A stretch of DNA of 64,000 bases from Pseudomonas sp. LS44. GTDB lineage: Bacteria; Pseudomonadota; Gammaproteobacteria; Pseudomonadales; Pseudomonadaceae. Shown here piece after piece: positions 17,399-25,690 of the stretch; within the stretch, counting starts at the first letter, position 1, and each line of letters starts with the position of its first letter. Under the pieces are notes generated by a model. It made no database searches, had not been told where the DNA came from, and saw nothing but the letters and a program-made list of their open reading frames with translations. A program made the translations under genes and the position numbers. Where the stretch lies: positions 186,001-250,000 of the forward strand of contig NZ_CP102830.1 of assembly GCF_024730785.1 (NCBI RefSeq), read 5' to 3'.

Positions 17399-18115
17399 TC
17401 AGGCGGCCTCGGTGCTTGCCACCGGCTCGCGCGCTTCGCCGGCGATCAGCCGGTACAGCCAGGCGCCCAGCACGGCGCCGGCAATCGGCGCGAGCCAGAA
17501 CAGCCATAGTTGCGCGATGGCCCAGTCGCCGACGTACAGCGCCACGCCAGTGCTGCGCGCCGGATTCACCGAGGTGTTGGTCACCGGAATGCTGATCAGG
17601 TGGATCAGCGTCAGCGCCAGGCCGATGGCGATCGGCGCGAAGCCGGCCGGTGCGCGCGCATCGGTGGCGCCCATGATGATCAGCAGGAAAAACAGCGTCA
17701 TCACCACCTCGCAGATCAGCGCCGCCTGCAGCGAATAGCCGCCGGGGGAGTGCGCGGCATAGCCGTTGGCGGCGAAGCCCTGGCTCACGTCGAAGCCGGC
17801 GGCGCCACTGGCGATCAGGTACAGCACGCCACCGGCAGCGGCGCCGCCGAGCACCTGGGCGACGATATAGGGGACGACCTGACTGGTCGCGAAACGCCCC
17901 CCCGCCCACAGCCCGATCGACACCGCAGGATTCAGGTGACAACCGGAAATCGGCCCGATGGCGTAGGCCATGGTCAGCACCGTCAGGCCGAAGGCCAGGG
18001 CGACGCCGTGCAGGCCGATGCCGACCTCCGGGAAGCCGGCGGCCAGTACGGCGCTGCCGCAGCCGCCCATGACCAGCCAGAAGGTGCCGAGAAATTCTGC
18101 TGCATAACGTTTCAT
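17399..18115 (-). CDS. aqpZ: Aquaporin Z
   Basis: A 238-residue six-helix water channel of the inner membrane. Both half-helix NPA signatures are present: GCHLNPAVS at residues 62-64 and [10 protein letters not shown] at 184-186. The selectivity-filter histidine ([25 protein letters not shown] region) and the arginine after the second NPA point to a strict water channel (AqpZ) rather than a glycerol facilitator. A GAGGA ribosome-binding site precedes the ATG. It is monocistronic, convergent with the porin gene and co-directional with the CysP-like gene, from which a bidirectional terminator separates it. Confidence 0.95.
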   Translation of the reverse strand: MKRYAAEFLGTFWLVMGGCGSAVLAAGFPEVGIGLHGVALAFGLTVLTMAYAIGPISGCHLNPAVSIGLWAGGRFATSQVVPYIVAQVLGGAAAGGVLYLIASGAAGFDVSQGFAANGYAAHSPGGYSLQAALICEVVMTLFFLLIIMGATDARAPAGFAPIAIGLALTLIHLISIPVTNTSVNPARSTGVALYVGDWAIAQLWLFWLAPIAGAVLGAWLYRLIAGEAREPVASTEAA

Positions 18116-18260
18116 CTATTTGTCCTCGCTCGTGATCAAGCCAAACGGCGAGTTCAGCGTAGTCAGGGGCGTTCCGCGTAGCCAGCCAGCGTGCGGCGTT
18201 ATGCGCTGATTCGAAATAGGCAAAAGAGAGGTTGGCTATGGGCGCGTGCGCAGCGCCCAC

Positions 18261-18288
18261 AAAAAAGCCGGGCATTGCCCGGCTTTTT
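18261..18288. terminator. Bidirectional intrinsic terminator
   Basis: GCCGGGC-ATT-GCCCGGC (18267-18283) is flanked by six A and five T, so it can stop transcription both ways. On the minus strand it closes the CysP-like gene, whose stop codon is 15 nt away. Confidence 0.85.
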
Positions 18289-18302
18289 CAGAGCACTCGC
18301 TA

Positions 18303-19298
18303 TTACTGGCCGCTATACACCTGATCGAACACGCCACCGTCGTTGAAGTGGGTCTTCTGGATCTGCGGCCACTCGCCGAAGGTCTTCACCACCGGCAGGA
18401 ACTCGACTTTCGGGAAGCGGTCGGCGAACTCGGCGAGGATCTTCGGGTTGCGCGGGCGCAGGTAGTTGTTGGCGGCGATGCGCTGGCCCTCGTCGGACCA
18501 CAGGTATTTCAGGTAGGCCTCGGCCTCCTTGCGCGTGCCCTTCTTGTCCACCACCTTGTCGACCACCGCTACCGGCGGCTCGGCCTCGGCGGAGACGCTC
18601 GGGTAGACCACCTCGAAGCCGCCGCGACCGAACTCGCGGGCGATCATCTCGGCCTCGTTCTCGAAGGTCACCAGCACGTCGCCGATCTGGTTCTGGATGA
18701 AGGTGGTGGTCGCCGCGCGGCCGCCGGTATCCAGCACCGGCGCCTGCTTGAATAGCTTGCCGACGAAGTCTTTGGCCTTGTTCTCGTCACCGCCGTTCTG
18801 CAGCACGTAGCCCCAGGCGGACAGGTAGGTGTAGCGGCCGTTGCCCGAGGTCTTCGGGTTCGGCACCACCACCTCGACGCCATCCTTGAGCAGGTCCGGC
18901 CAGTCCTTGAGGTTCTTCGGGTTGCCCTTGCGCACGATGAACACGGTGGCCGAGGTGAACGGCGCGCTGTTGTCCGGCAGGCGGGTTGCCCAGTTCTGCG
19001 GCACCAGGCCGCCGTTGTCGGCAAGGGCGTTGATGTCGGTGGCCATGTTCATGGTGATCACGTCGGCGGGCAGGCCGTCGATCACCGCGCGCGCCTGCTT
19101 GCTCGAGCCGCCGTGGGACATCTGCAGGGTCAGCGCGGGGTTGCCCTCGGCTTGCCAATGCTTCTGGAAGGCCGCGTTGTATTCCTTGTAGAAGTCGCGC
19201 ATCACGTCGTAGGAGACGTTGAGCAGGGTCGCCGCCTGGGCGCTTGAGGCCAGCGCCAGGCCGGCGGCGAGCAGGGAAGAGGTGAGCAGTCGCTTCAT
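18303..19298 (-). CDS. cysP: Periplasmic thiosulfate/sulfate-binding protein (CysP-like)
   Basis: A 331-residue periplasmic binding protein with signal peptide (LLAAGLALASSAQAA). Compared with Sbp at 4286, it carries CysP-type residues: [58 protein letters not shown] and EWPQIQKTHFNDGG. Enteric CysP prefers thiosulfate, so this protein may widen the range of CysTWA. It has no ATPase or permease genes of its own and must borrow those at 1385-4079. An AAGGA site precedes the ATG. It is divergent from lsfA-ssu across an AT-rich promoter region with a palindrome. The CysP versus Sbp assignment is from remembered sequences only. Confidence 0.85.
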   Translation of the reverse strand: MKRLLTSSLLAAGLALASSAQAATLLNVSYDVMRDFYKEYNAAFQKHWQAEGNPALTLQMSHGGSSKQARAVIDGLPADVITMNMATDINALADNGGLVPQNWATRLPDNSAPFTSATVFIVRKGNPKNLKDWPDLLKDGVEVVVPNPKTSGNGRYTYLSAWGYVLQNGGDENKAKDFVGKLFKQAPVLDTGGRAATTTFIQNQIGDVLVTFENEAEMIAREFGRGGFEVVYPSVSAEAEPPVAVVDKVVDKKGTRKEAEAYLKYLWSDEGQRIAANNYLRPRNPKILAEFADRFPKVEFLPVVKTFGEWPQIQKTHFNDGGVFDQVYSGQ

Positions 19299-19526
19299 AG
19301 CAATGTCCTTGGATGTGAGCGAAACGGTAGGACTATAGAGGCTGTTTTTTATTCTGATAAAGAATATTTGATTCGCTTCTTATAGCCGGATGGCGATGAA
19401 TTTTAGCGGTCGATGGGAGTGTCTTATATTCTTTTATGGTCTAGATAAATTGTTATTTATTCTTTTTAATTCTCCAAGAGCCTGAGCATAGTGAGCGCCA
19501 CAGAACAGTTGCCCAGGAGCCGCACC
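19299..19526. promoter_or_regulatory. Divergent promoter region of cysP and lsfA-ssu
   Basis: A markedly AT-rich 228-nt gap. ATTCT-GATAA-AGAAT at 19351-19365 is a perfect 5-5-5 inverted repeat about 55 nt before the cysP start. Nearer lsfA (19423-19478) the sequence repeats TTATATTC, TTATTTATTC and TTTTAATTC. LysR-type CysB sites are AT-rich with such half-sites, and both flanking transcription units are known sulfate-starvation genes in pseudomonads. CysB binding here is inference. Confidence 0.55.
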
Positions 19527-20165
19527 ATGACCCTCAGACTCGGCGATATCGCCCCCGACTTCGAACAGGATTCCAGCCAAGGTCGCATCCGTTTCCACGA
19601 TTGGCTGGGCAACAGTTGGGGCGTGCTGTTCTCGCACCCCGCCGACTTCACCCCGGTGTGCACCACCGAACTGGGCTTCACCGCCAAGCTCAAGGACCAG
19701 TTCGCCGAGCGCGGCGTGAAGGTGCTGGCGCTGTCGGTCGATCCGGTCGAGTCACACGTGCGCTGGATCGACGACATCAACGAGACGCAGAACACCCGCG
19801 TCAACTTCCCAATTATCGCCGACGCCGACCGGCAGGTTTCCAGCCTCTACGACCTGATCCACCCGAACGCCAACGACACCCTGACCGTGCGTTCGCTGTT
19901 CATCATCGACCCGCAGAAGAAGGTGCGCCTGATCATCACCTACCCGGCGAGCACCGGGCGCAATTTCCACGAGATCCTGCGCGTCATCGATTCGCTGCAA
20001 CTGACCGAGCAGCACAAGGTCGCCACTCCGGCCAACTGGCAGGACGGCGACGAGGTGGTGATCGTGCCGTCGCTGCAAGATCCGGAGGAAATCCAGCGGC
20101 GCTTCCCGCAGGGCTATCGCGCGGTGAAACCCTACCTGCGCCTGACTGCGCAACCGCAGCGCTGA
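19527..20165 (+). CDS. lsfA: 1-Cys peroxiredoxin LsfA
   Basis: A 212-residue cytoplasmic peroxidase of the Prx6 group that reduces peroxides through a single peroxidatic cysteine, Cys45 in HPADFTPVCTTELG. Other family blocks are GDIAPDFEQDSSQGRI, LALSVDPVESHVRWIDDI and FIIDPQKKVRLIITYPASTGRN. The start is set by an AGGAG site 7 nt before MTLRLGD; a longer frame with 12 extra residues lacks a good site. The size equals P. putida LsfA, a protein induced by sulfate starvation and encoded with ssu genes. The ssuE gene begins 9 nt after its stop, so it is the first gene of the ssu operon, perhaps protecting against oxidants made by the flavin monooxygenase system. Confidence 0.93.
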   Translation: MTLRLGDIAPDFEQDSSQGRIRFHDWLGNSWGVLFSHPADFTPVCTTELGFTAKLKDQFAERGVKVLALSVDPVESHVRWIDDINETQNTRVNFPIIADADRQVSSLYDLIHPNANDTLTVRSLFIIDPQKKVRLIITYPASTGRNFHEILRVIDSLQLTEQHKVATPANWQDGDEVVIVPSLQDPEEIQRRFPQGYRAVKPYLRLTAQPQR

Positions 20166-20174
20166 GGGTCGGTC

Positions 20175-20756
20175 ATGTTGGTGGTTTCTCTCGGCGGCAG
20201 CCCGGCCGCACGTTCGCGCTCGAACCTGTTGCTGGACTGTTCGCGGCGCTGGCTGGGACGCAGTGGCATCGAGGTGGTGGAGTACCGGATCACCGACTTC
20301 GCCGCCGATGACTTGCTGTTCGCCCGCTTCGACAGTCCGCGCATCCGTGACCTGCTCACCCAGGTCTCTCGCGCCGACGGTCTGCTGGTCGCCACGCCGG
20401 TGTACAAGGCGTCGTTTGCCGGGGCGCTGAAGACCCTGCTCGATCTGCTGCCGGAGCGTGCCTTCGAACACAAAGTGGTGCTGCCGTTTTCCACCGGTGG
20501 CAGCAAGGCGCACATGCTGGCGGTGGATTACGCGCTGAAGCCGGTGTTCAGCGCGCTGAAAGCCGAGGAAGTGCTGCACGGCGTATTCGCCGACGACAGC
20601 CAGATCGCCTATGGCGAAAACGGTGCCGCGGCGCAGTTCGCCCCGGCCTTGGAACAACGACTCGACGAAGCGCTGGAGCATTTCGTCAGAGCCATGGCCC
20701 GCCGCCCGCGGGCGCTGGACCCGAACCTGCTGGCCACGGCGCAATGGAGCATCTGA
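20175..20756 (+). CDS. ssuE: NADPH-dependent FMN reductase SsuE
   Basis: A 193-residue flavodoxin-like reductase that supplies FMNH2 to the SsuD monooxygenase. [17 protein letters not shown] is the phosphate-binding loop of the family, [21 protein letters not shown] is the FMN-contact block and [19 protein letters not shown] follows, as in E. coli SsuE. The length fits. It starts 9 nt after lsfA. The downstream gap to ssuA (231 nt) is occupied by an R3 pair and a 44-bp palindrome. Confidence 0.93.
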   Translation: MLVVSLGGSPAARSRSNLLLDCSRRWLGRSGIEVVEYRITDFAADDLLFARFDSPRIRDLLTQVSRADGLLVATPVYKASFAGALKTLLDLLPERAFEHKVVLPFSTGGSKAHMLAVDYALKPVFSALKAEEVLHGVFADDSQIAYGENGAAAQFAPALEQRLDEALEHFVRAMARRPRALDPNLLATAQWSI

Positions 20757-20766
20757 ACGAGAAACC

Positions 20767-20825
20767 GTAGGAGCGAATTCATTCGCGATGCTCGCGGCCT
20801 CTATCGCGAATGAATGTGCTCCTAC
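20767..20825. repeat. R3 palindrome pair in the ssuE-ssuA gap
   Basis: GTAGGAGCGAATTCATTCGCG faces TCGCGAATGAATGTGCTCCTAC. Same family as 12544 and 46188. Confidence 0.85.
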
Positions 20826-20847
20826 GCAGTTGCATCGCTTGAAAGAG

Positions 20848-20891
20848 CCGTAGGGCGGGTGCAACCCGCGCGGGTTGCACCCGCCCTACGG
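20848..20891. repeat. Perfect 44-bp palindrome (R4-like)
   Basis: Each 22-nt arm begins CCGTAGGGCGGGTGCAACCC and the arms meet with no spacer. It would form a long RNA hairpin or a DNA cruciform inside the ssu operon. No T-run follows. Confidence 0.85.
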
Positions 20892-20987
20892 AACGATAAG
20901 TGCCGTTTTTTTGTTACACCCAGCCTTACTCACCCGCCAACGGGCCAGCAGGCGCAACCAACCCAACGTACTCAGAGGAGAGCGCCA

Positions 20988-21977
20988 ATGCGCACCATTA
21001 CTCTGCGTCGGAGCCTGGTCGCCCTGTTTGTCGCGGCCATTTCCTTCGGCGCCACCCAAGCTCAAGCAGAGTCCGATAGCGTCCTGCGCATCGGCTATCA
21101 GAAATACGGCACCCTGGTGCTGCTCAAGGCCAAGGGCTCGCTGGAGAAGCGCCTGGCCGAGCAGGGCGTCGAGGTCAAATGGACCGAGTTCCCCGGCGGC
21201 CCGCAGCTGCTCGAAGGGCTCAACGTCGGCTCGATCGACTTCGGCGTCACCGGCGAAACCCCGCCGGTGTTCGCCCAGGCCGCCGGTGCCGACCTGCTCT
21301 ACGTCGCCTACGAGCCGCCGGCGCCGACCAGCGAGGCGATCCTAGTAGCGAAGGACTCGCCGCTGAAATCGGTGGCCGAACTGAAGGGCAAGAAAGTCGC
21401 CCTCAACAAGGGCTCCAACGTGCACTACCTGCTGGTCCGCGCTCTCGAAGAAGCCGGCCTGAAGTACAGCGATATCCAGCCCATCTACCTGCCGCCGGCC
21501 GACGCGCGGGCCGCCTTCGAGCGCGGCAGCGTCGACGCCTGGGTGATCTGGGACCCGTTCCAGGCCGCCGCCGAACAGCAACTGCAGGCGCGCACCCTGC
21601 GCAATGGCGAAAAGTTGGTCGACAACCACCAGTTCTACCTGGCCACCCGTCCCTATGCGCAGCAGCACCCGCAAGTGATTAGCGCGCTGATCGAGGAAGT
21701 GCGCGCGGTCGGCGAGGACTCCAAAGCCGATCCGGATCAGGTCACCGAACAGGTCGCGCCGCTGCTCGGCCTGCCCAAGGACATCACCGCGATCGCGGTG
21801 AAGCGCCAGGGCTACGGCGCGCAGTTCCTCACCCCCAACGTGGTCGCCGCGCAGCAGAAGATCGCCGACACCTTCACCGCGCTGAAGCTGATCCCGAAAA
21901 AACTCAGCATTCAGGAAGTGATCTGGACTCGGCCGGATGCGGTGCCGCCGGCCAAGGTGGCGCAGGCCGTGCAGTAA
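20988..21977 (+). CDS. ssuA: Alkanesulfonate-binding protein SsuA
   Basis: A 329-residue periplasmic binding protein for aliphatic sulfonates. The signal peptide covers about residues 1-28 (LVALFVAAISFGATQAQA). RIGYQKYGTLVLLKAKGSLEKRL, EFPGGPQLLEGLNVGSIDFGVTGETPPVFAQAAG and ALNKGSNVHYLLVRALE are the SsuA family blocks, and DAWVIWDPF lies in the ligand region. The start is fixed by GAGGAG 8 nt before the ATG. It is separated from ssuD by 266 nt of palindromic repeats. It works with SsuC (permease) and SsuB (ATPase). Confidence 0.95.
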   Translation: MRTITLRRSLVALFVAAISFGATQAQAESDSVLRIGYQKYGTLVLLKAKGSLEKRLAEQGVEVKWTEFPGGPQLLEGLNVGSIDFGVTGETPPVFAQAAGADLLYVAYEPPAPTSEAILVAKDSPLKSVAELKGKKVALNKGSNVHYLLVRALEEAGLKYSDIQPIYLPPADARAAFERGSVDAWVIWDPFQAAAEQQLQARTLRNGEKLVDNHQFYLATRPYAQQHPQVISALIEEVRAVGEDSKADPDQVTEQVAPLLGLPKDITAIAVKRQGYGAQFLTPNVVAAQQKIADTFTALKLIPKKLSIQEVIWTRPDAVPPAKVAQAVQ

Positions 21978-21982
21978 GCCGA

Positions 21983-22136
21983 CCCTCTCCCGCAAGCGGG
22001 AGAGGGGGTTTCATGCATCGGCGAGTTCATTGAGCTTGCCTGCTGGGGAAAGAGAGCCTGCCGCTCAGCTCAGGCTAAGCACGAATTTCCCCTCGCCCGT
22101 GTGCGGGAGAGGGTGGCCCGCAGGGCCGGGAGAGGG
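21983..22136. repeat. R1 repeats in the ssuA-ssuD gap
   Basis: CCCTCTCCCGC-AA-GCGGGAGAGGG is a perfect hairpin at 21983-22006, 6 nt past the ssuA stop. A second copy at 22089-22136 has the long R1 form with the GGGAGAGGGTGGCC and GGGCCGGGAGAGGG parts. The first copy may act as an mRNA 3'-end stabiliser for ssuA. Confidence 0.85.
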
Positions 22137-22165
22137 CGGACCCTCACCCAGCACGATCAAGGACC

Positions 22166-22221
22166 GTAGCCCGGATGCCATCCGGGACCACCACCAAGCC
22201 CCCGGATTGCATCCGGGCTAC
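22166..22221. repeat. R2 palindrome pair before ssuD
   Basis: GTAGCCCGGATGCCATCCGGG faces CCCGGATTGCATCCGGGCTAC. It ends 22 nt before the ssuD ATG, just ahead of its AAGGAG site. Confidence 0.85.
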
Positions 22222-22243
22222 GCATGACGAAGGAGACCACTCC

Positions 22244-23392
22244 ATGAGCCTCAACCTTTTCTGGTTCCTGCCGACCCACGGCGACGGCCACTACCTGGGC
22301 ACCGCCGAAGGCGCGCGCGCGGTCGACCACGGCTACCTGCAACAGATCGCCCAGGCCGCCGATCGCCTCGGCTTCGGCGGCGTGCTGATTCCCACCGGGC
22401 GTTCCTGCGAGGATTCCTGGCTGGTCGCGGCGTCGCTGATCCCGGTCACCCAGCGCCTGAAGTTCCTCGTCGCGCTGCGTCCGGGGATCATCTCGCCGAC
22501 CGTGGCGGCACGCCAGGCAGCGACCCTCGACCGGCTGTCGAACGGCCGCGCGCTGTTCAACCTGGTCACCGGCGGCGACCCGGACGAGCTGGCCGGCGAC
22601 GGTCTGCACCTGAGCCACGAGGAGCGCTACGAGGCCGCGGTCGAATTCACCCGCATCTGGCGCCGCGTGCTGGAAGGCGAGACCGTCGACTACGCCGGCA
22701 AGCACCTGCAAGTGCAGGGCGCCAAGCTGCTCTATCCGCCGCTCCAGCAACCGCGCCCGCCGCTGTACTTCGGCGGCTCTTCGGACGCCGCGCAGGATCT
22801 GGCCGCCGAGCAGGTCGAGCTGTATCTGACCTGGGGCGAGCCGCCGGCGGCGGTGGCCGAGAAGATCGCCCAGGTGCGCGCCAAGGCCGCCGCCCAGGGT
22901 CGCGAAGTGCGCTTCGGCATCCGCCTGCACGTCATCGTCCGCGAGACCAGCGCCGAGGCCTGGGCCGCCGCCGACCGGCTGATCAGCCACCTCGACGACG
23001 ACACCATCGCTCGCGCCCAGGCGTCGCTGGCGCGCTTCGACTCGGTCGGCCAGCAGCGCATGGCCGCCCTGCACTGCGGCAGCAAGGACCACCTGGAAGT
23101 CTCGCCGAACCTCTGGGCCGGGGTCGGCCTGGTGCGTGGCGGGGCCGGTACCGCGCTGGTCGGCGACGGCCCGACCGTGGCAGCGCGGGTCAAGGAGTAC
23201 GCCGCGCTGGGCATCGACACCTTCATCTTCTCCGGCTACCCGCACCTGGAAGAGTCCTATCGGGTCGCCGAGCTGCTGTTCCCGCACCTCGACGTGGCGC
23301 GCCCGGCGCAGCCCGAAGGGCGCGGCTACATCAGCCCGTTTGGCGAGATGGTGGCCAACGATGTGTTGCCCAAGGCGGCCTCGGCGAGTTGA
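22244..23392 (+). CDS. ssuD: FMNH2-dependent alkanesulfonate monooxygenase SsuD
   Basis: A 382-residue TIM-barrel flavin monooxygenase of the bacterial luciferase family that cleaves alkanesulfonates to aldehyde and sulfite, using FMNH2 from SsuE. The sequence follows E. coli SsuD nearly throughout: [40 protein letters not shown] (with the active-site-near cysteine), [45 protein letters not shown] and [21 protein letters not shown]. The internal ATG with AAGGAG upstream is used because it gives the family N-terminus. It is cytoplasmic and fourth in the lsfA-ssu unit. Confidence 0.97.
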   Translation: MSLNLFWFLPTHGDGHYLGTAEGARAVDHGYLQQIAQAADRLGFGGVLIPTGRSCEDSWLVAASLIPVTQRLKFLVALRPGIISPTVAARQAATLDRLSNGRALFNLVTGGDPDELAGDGLHLSHEERYEAAVEFTRIWRRVLEGETVDYAGKHLQVQGAKLLYPPLQQPRPPLYFGGSSDAAQDLAAEQVELYLTWGEPPAAVAEKIAQVRAKAAAQGREVRFGIRLHVIVRETSAEAWAAADRLISHLDDDTIARAQASLARFDSVGQQRMAALHCGSKDHLEVSPNLWAGVGLVRGGAGTALVGDGPTVAARVKEYAALGIDTFIFSGYPHLEESYRVAELLFPHLDVARPAQPEGRGYISPFGEMVANDVLPKAASAS

Positions 23393-23410
23393 GGAACGCG
23401 CGGAAAAGCG

Positions 23411-23543
23411 CCCTCTCCCCAACCCTCTCCCATGAATGGGAGAGGGAGCTGGGCGGAGTTGCCGGTCAGCCGAGTGGCAGGGGCGCGCACGGATTGACTC
23501 CCCTCGCCCGCTTGCGGGAGAGGGGCCGGGGGAGAGGGTGGCC
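23411..23543. repeat. R1 repeats in the ssuD-ssuC gap
   Basis: Two copies: CCCTCTCCCATGAATGGGAGAG form at 23411-23450, and the long form with CCCTCGCCCGCTTGCGGGAG plus GGGGCCGGGGGAGAGGGTGG at 23500-23543. Confidence 0.85.
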
Positions 23544-23594
23544 GGTCGGCTCGAACCATCCCCACAAACGCAAAGAACGCAAGGAGCGTTGAGC

Positions 23595-24398
23595 ATGACC
23601 CCGCAAACGCTACACAAACTGGCCGCGCGCCTGGCCCCCTGGGCTTTGCCCGTGCTGCTGCTGGCCCTCTGGCAACTGGCGGTGGTCGCCGGCTGGCTGT
23701 CGACGCGCATCCTGCCGGCGCCCAGCGCGGTGTTCGCCGCTGGCGTGGCGCTGGTGCAGAGCGGCGAGCTCTGGCAGCACCTGGCGATCAGTGGCTGGCG
23801 CGCCGGTGTCGGCTTCGCCATCGGCGGCGCCATCGGTCTGGCGCTCGGTCTGATCACCGGACTGTCGACCTGGGGCGAACGCCTGCTCGACAGTTCGGTG
23901 CAGATGTTGCGCAACGTGCCGCACCTGGCGCTGATCCCGCTGGTGATCCTGTGGTTCGGCATCGACGAGAGCGCGAAGATTTTCCTGGTCGCCCTCGGCA
24001 CGCTGTTCCCGATCTACCTCAACACCTACCACGGCATCCGCAACATCGACCCCGGCCTGCTGGAGATGGCGCGCAGCTACGGGCTGTCCGGCTTCGCGCT
24101 GTTCCGCCAGGTGATCCTGCCCGGTGCGCTGCCGTCGATTCTGGTCGGCGTGCGCTTCGCCCTCGGTTTCATGTGGCTGACGCTGATCGTCGCCGAGACG
24201 ATCTCCGCCAGCGCCGGCATCGGCTATCTGGCGATGAACGCCCGCGAATTCCTGCAGACCGACGTGGTGGTGCTGGCGATCCTCCTCTACGCCGTGCTCG
24301 GCAAGCTCGCCGACCTTGCCGCGCGCGGCCTGGAACGCGTCTGGCTGCGCTGGCATCCGGCCTATCAGGCCTATCAGGCCAAAGGAGGTGCCGCATGA
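23595..24398 (+). CDS. ssuC: Alkanesulfonate ABC transporter permease SsuC
   Basis: A 267-residue inner-membrane permease with about six transmembrane segments. [23 protein letters not shown] is the N-terminal SsuC/TauC block, and [27 protein letters not shown] is the EAA loop; [25 protein letters not shown] closes the domain as in the sulfonate/nitrate/taurine permeases. AAGGAG 8 nt upstream decides the start. Its stop overlaps the ssuB start (ATGA). Confidence 0.95.
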   Translation: MTPQTLHKLAARLAPWALPVLLLALWQLAVVAGWLSTRILPAPSAVFAAGVALVQSGELWQHLAISGWRAGVGFAIGGAIGLALGLITGLSTWGERLLDSSVQMLRNVPHLALIPLVILWFGIDESAKIFLVALGTLFPIYLNTYHGIRNIDPGLLEMARSYGLSGFALFRQVILPGALPSILVGVRFALGFMWLTLIVAETISASAGIGYLAMNAREFLQTDVVVLAILLYAVLGKLADLAARGLERVWLRWHPAYQAYQAKGGAA

Positions 24399-25195
24399 CC
24401 GCCCTGCATACCCTCAAGCGCGGCATCCCGCTGGCGCTCGACGGCATCGGCAAACACTTCGGCGAACGCCAGGTGCTGAGTGACATCGACCTGCACATCC
24501 CGGCCGGGCAGTTCGTCGCCGTGGTTGGCCGCAGCGGCTGCGGCAAGAGCACCTTGCTGCGCTTACTGGCTGGCCTCGACCAGCCGAGCGACGGCGCGCT
24601 GCTGGCCGGCAACGGTCCGCTGGCGGCGGCCCGCGAGGACATCCGCCTGATGTTCCAGGATGCCCGCCTGCTGCCCTGGAAGCGGGTGATCGACAACGTC
24701 GGCCTGGGCCTCTCCGGCGACTGGCGGGCCAAGGCGCGCGAGGCGCTGGAAGCGGTGGGCCTGGCCGATCGTGCCCACGAGTGGCCGGCGGCGCTGTCCG
24801 GCGGCCAGAAGCAGCGCGTCGCCCTGGCCCGCGCGCTGATCCATCGGCCGCGCCTGCTGTTGCTCGATGAACCGCTCGGCGCGCTGGATGCGCTGACCCG
24901 TATCGAGATGCAGCAACTGATCGAACGCCTGTGGCAGCAGCATGGCTTCACCGTGCTGCTGGTCACCCACGACGTCAGTGAGGCGGTGGCCACCGCCGAC
25001 CGGGTGATCCTCATCGAGGATGGCCGCATCGGCTTGGACCTGCCGGTTGGCCTGGCCCGCCCGCGCGCCCGCTCTTCGCCACGCCTCGCCGCGCTGGAGG
25101 CGGAAGTGCTCAACCGGGTGCTGGCGCAAGCGCCGTTGCCGCCCGAACCGGAACCCGTTTCACCGTTGCCCACGCAACTGCGCTGGGCGCTTTAG
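24395..25195 (+). CDS. ssuB: Alkanesulfonate ABC transporter ATP-binding protein SsuB
   Basis: A 266-residue ABC ATPase that powers SsuA/SsuC. Walker [10 protein letters not shown] is at residues 45-53, [22 protein letters not shown] is the Q-loop block typical of SsuB/TauB, then [15 protein letters not shown] (signature) and [16 protein letters not shown] (Walker B). The ATG overlaps the ssuC stop and is preceded by AAAGGAGG, so translation is coupled. R1 repeats at 25202-25292 follow before ssuF. Confidence 0.95.
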   Translation: MTALHTLKRGIPLALDGIGKHFGERQVLSDIDLHIPAGQFVAVVGRSGCGKSTLLRLLAGLDQPSDGALLAGNGPLAAAREDIRLMFQDARLLPWKRVIDNVGLGLSGDWRAKAREALEAVGLADRAHEWPAALSGGQKQRVALARALIHRPRLLLLDEPLGALDALTRIEMQQLIERLWQQHGFTVLLVTHDVSEAVATADRVILIEDGRIGLDLPVGLARPRARSSPRLAALEAEVLNRVLAQAPLPPEPEPVSPLPTQLRWAL

Positions 25196-25201
25196 GAAAC
25201 T

Positions 25202-25292
25202 CCCCTCTCCCACTTGTGGGAGAGGGGCCGGGGGAGAGGGGCGCCAATTTTGCCCTCTCCCCAACCCTCTCCCGTAAACGGGAGAGGGAGCC
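25202..25292. repeat. R1 repeats in the ssuB-ssuF gap
   Basis: Two R1 copies (CCCTCTCCCACTTGTGGGAG with its GGGGCCGGGGGAGAGGGG tail, then CCCTCTCCCGTAAACGGGAG) fill most of the 133-nt gap. Confidence 0.85.
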
Positions 25293-25328
25293 GCTCCCCA
25301 ATCCACCGACCGCTAGGAGATACACACC

Positions 25329-25544
25329 ATGACCATCAAAGCCATCAACGTGCGCAACCAGTTCAAAGGCACTATCAAGGAAATCGTCCTCGGCGACGTG
25401 CTCTCGGAAATCGACGTGCAGACCGCCGCCGGTGTCGTCACCTCGGTGATCACCACGCGTTCGGTCAAGGAGCTGGAACTGGGCGTCGGCAGTGAAGTGA
25501 TCGCCTTCGTCAAATCCACCGAGGTCTCGATCGCCAAGCTGTGA
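25329..25544 (+). CDS. ssuF: TOBE-domain molybdopterin-binding-like protein SsuF
   Basis: A 71-residue protein formed by a single TOBE/Mop domain: IKAINVRNQFKGTIKEIVLG, then GVVTSVITTRSVKELELGVGSEV and AFVKSTEVSIAKL, the oxyanion-binding fold of molbindins. In Pseudomonas ssuF is the last gene of the ssu operon and was reported to be needed for growth on sulfonates; the mechanism is unclear. The start follows a CTAGGAGA site. It is the final gene of the transcription unit, followed by a repeat and a terminator that serves the convergent spu operon. Confidence 0.92.
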   Translation: MTIKAINVRNQFKGTIKEIVLGDVLSEIDVQTAAGVVTSVITTRSVKELELGVGSEVIAFVKSTEVSIAKL

Positions 25545-25574
25545 GCGAGGGGGCGCTCTCGTGAGCACAACCCA

Positions 25575-25625
25575 GTAGGCGCGGCTTGATCCGCAATGGC
25601 TGCACACCGCTCGGATCGCGCCTAC
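25575..25625. repeat. Degenerate R3-like palindrome pair
   Basis: GTAGGCGCGGCTTGATCCGC faces GATCGCGCCTAC in the ssuF-spuH convergent gap. The outer six bases and overall layout follow R3, with an altered core. Confidence 0.6.
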
Positions 25626-25649
25626 GGAATTAGCGCCCATGCACATGAA

Positions 25650-25671
25650 AACGGGCCCCGCAGGGCCCGTT
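25650..25671 (-). terminator. Intrinsic terminator of the spu operon
   Basis: AACGGGCCC/GGGCCCGTT with a 4-nt loop; on the minus strand it runs into TTTTC. It lies 20 nt past the spuH stop codon. Confidence 0.75.
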
Positions 25672-25690
25672 GTTCATACCAGCCTGAGCC

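Noticed and set aside
22157..24001. 614-codon open frame antisense to ssuD and ssuC
   Set aside because: It spans several repeats and two certain genes and shows no domain of its own.
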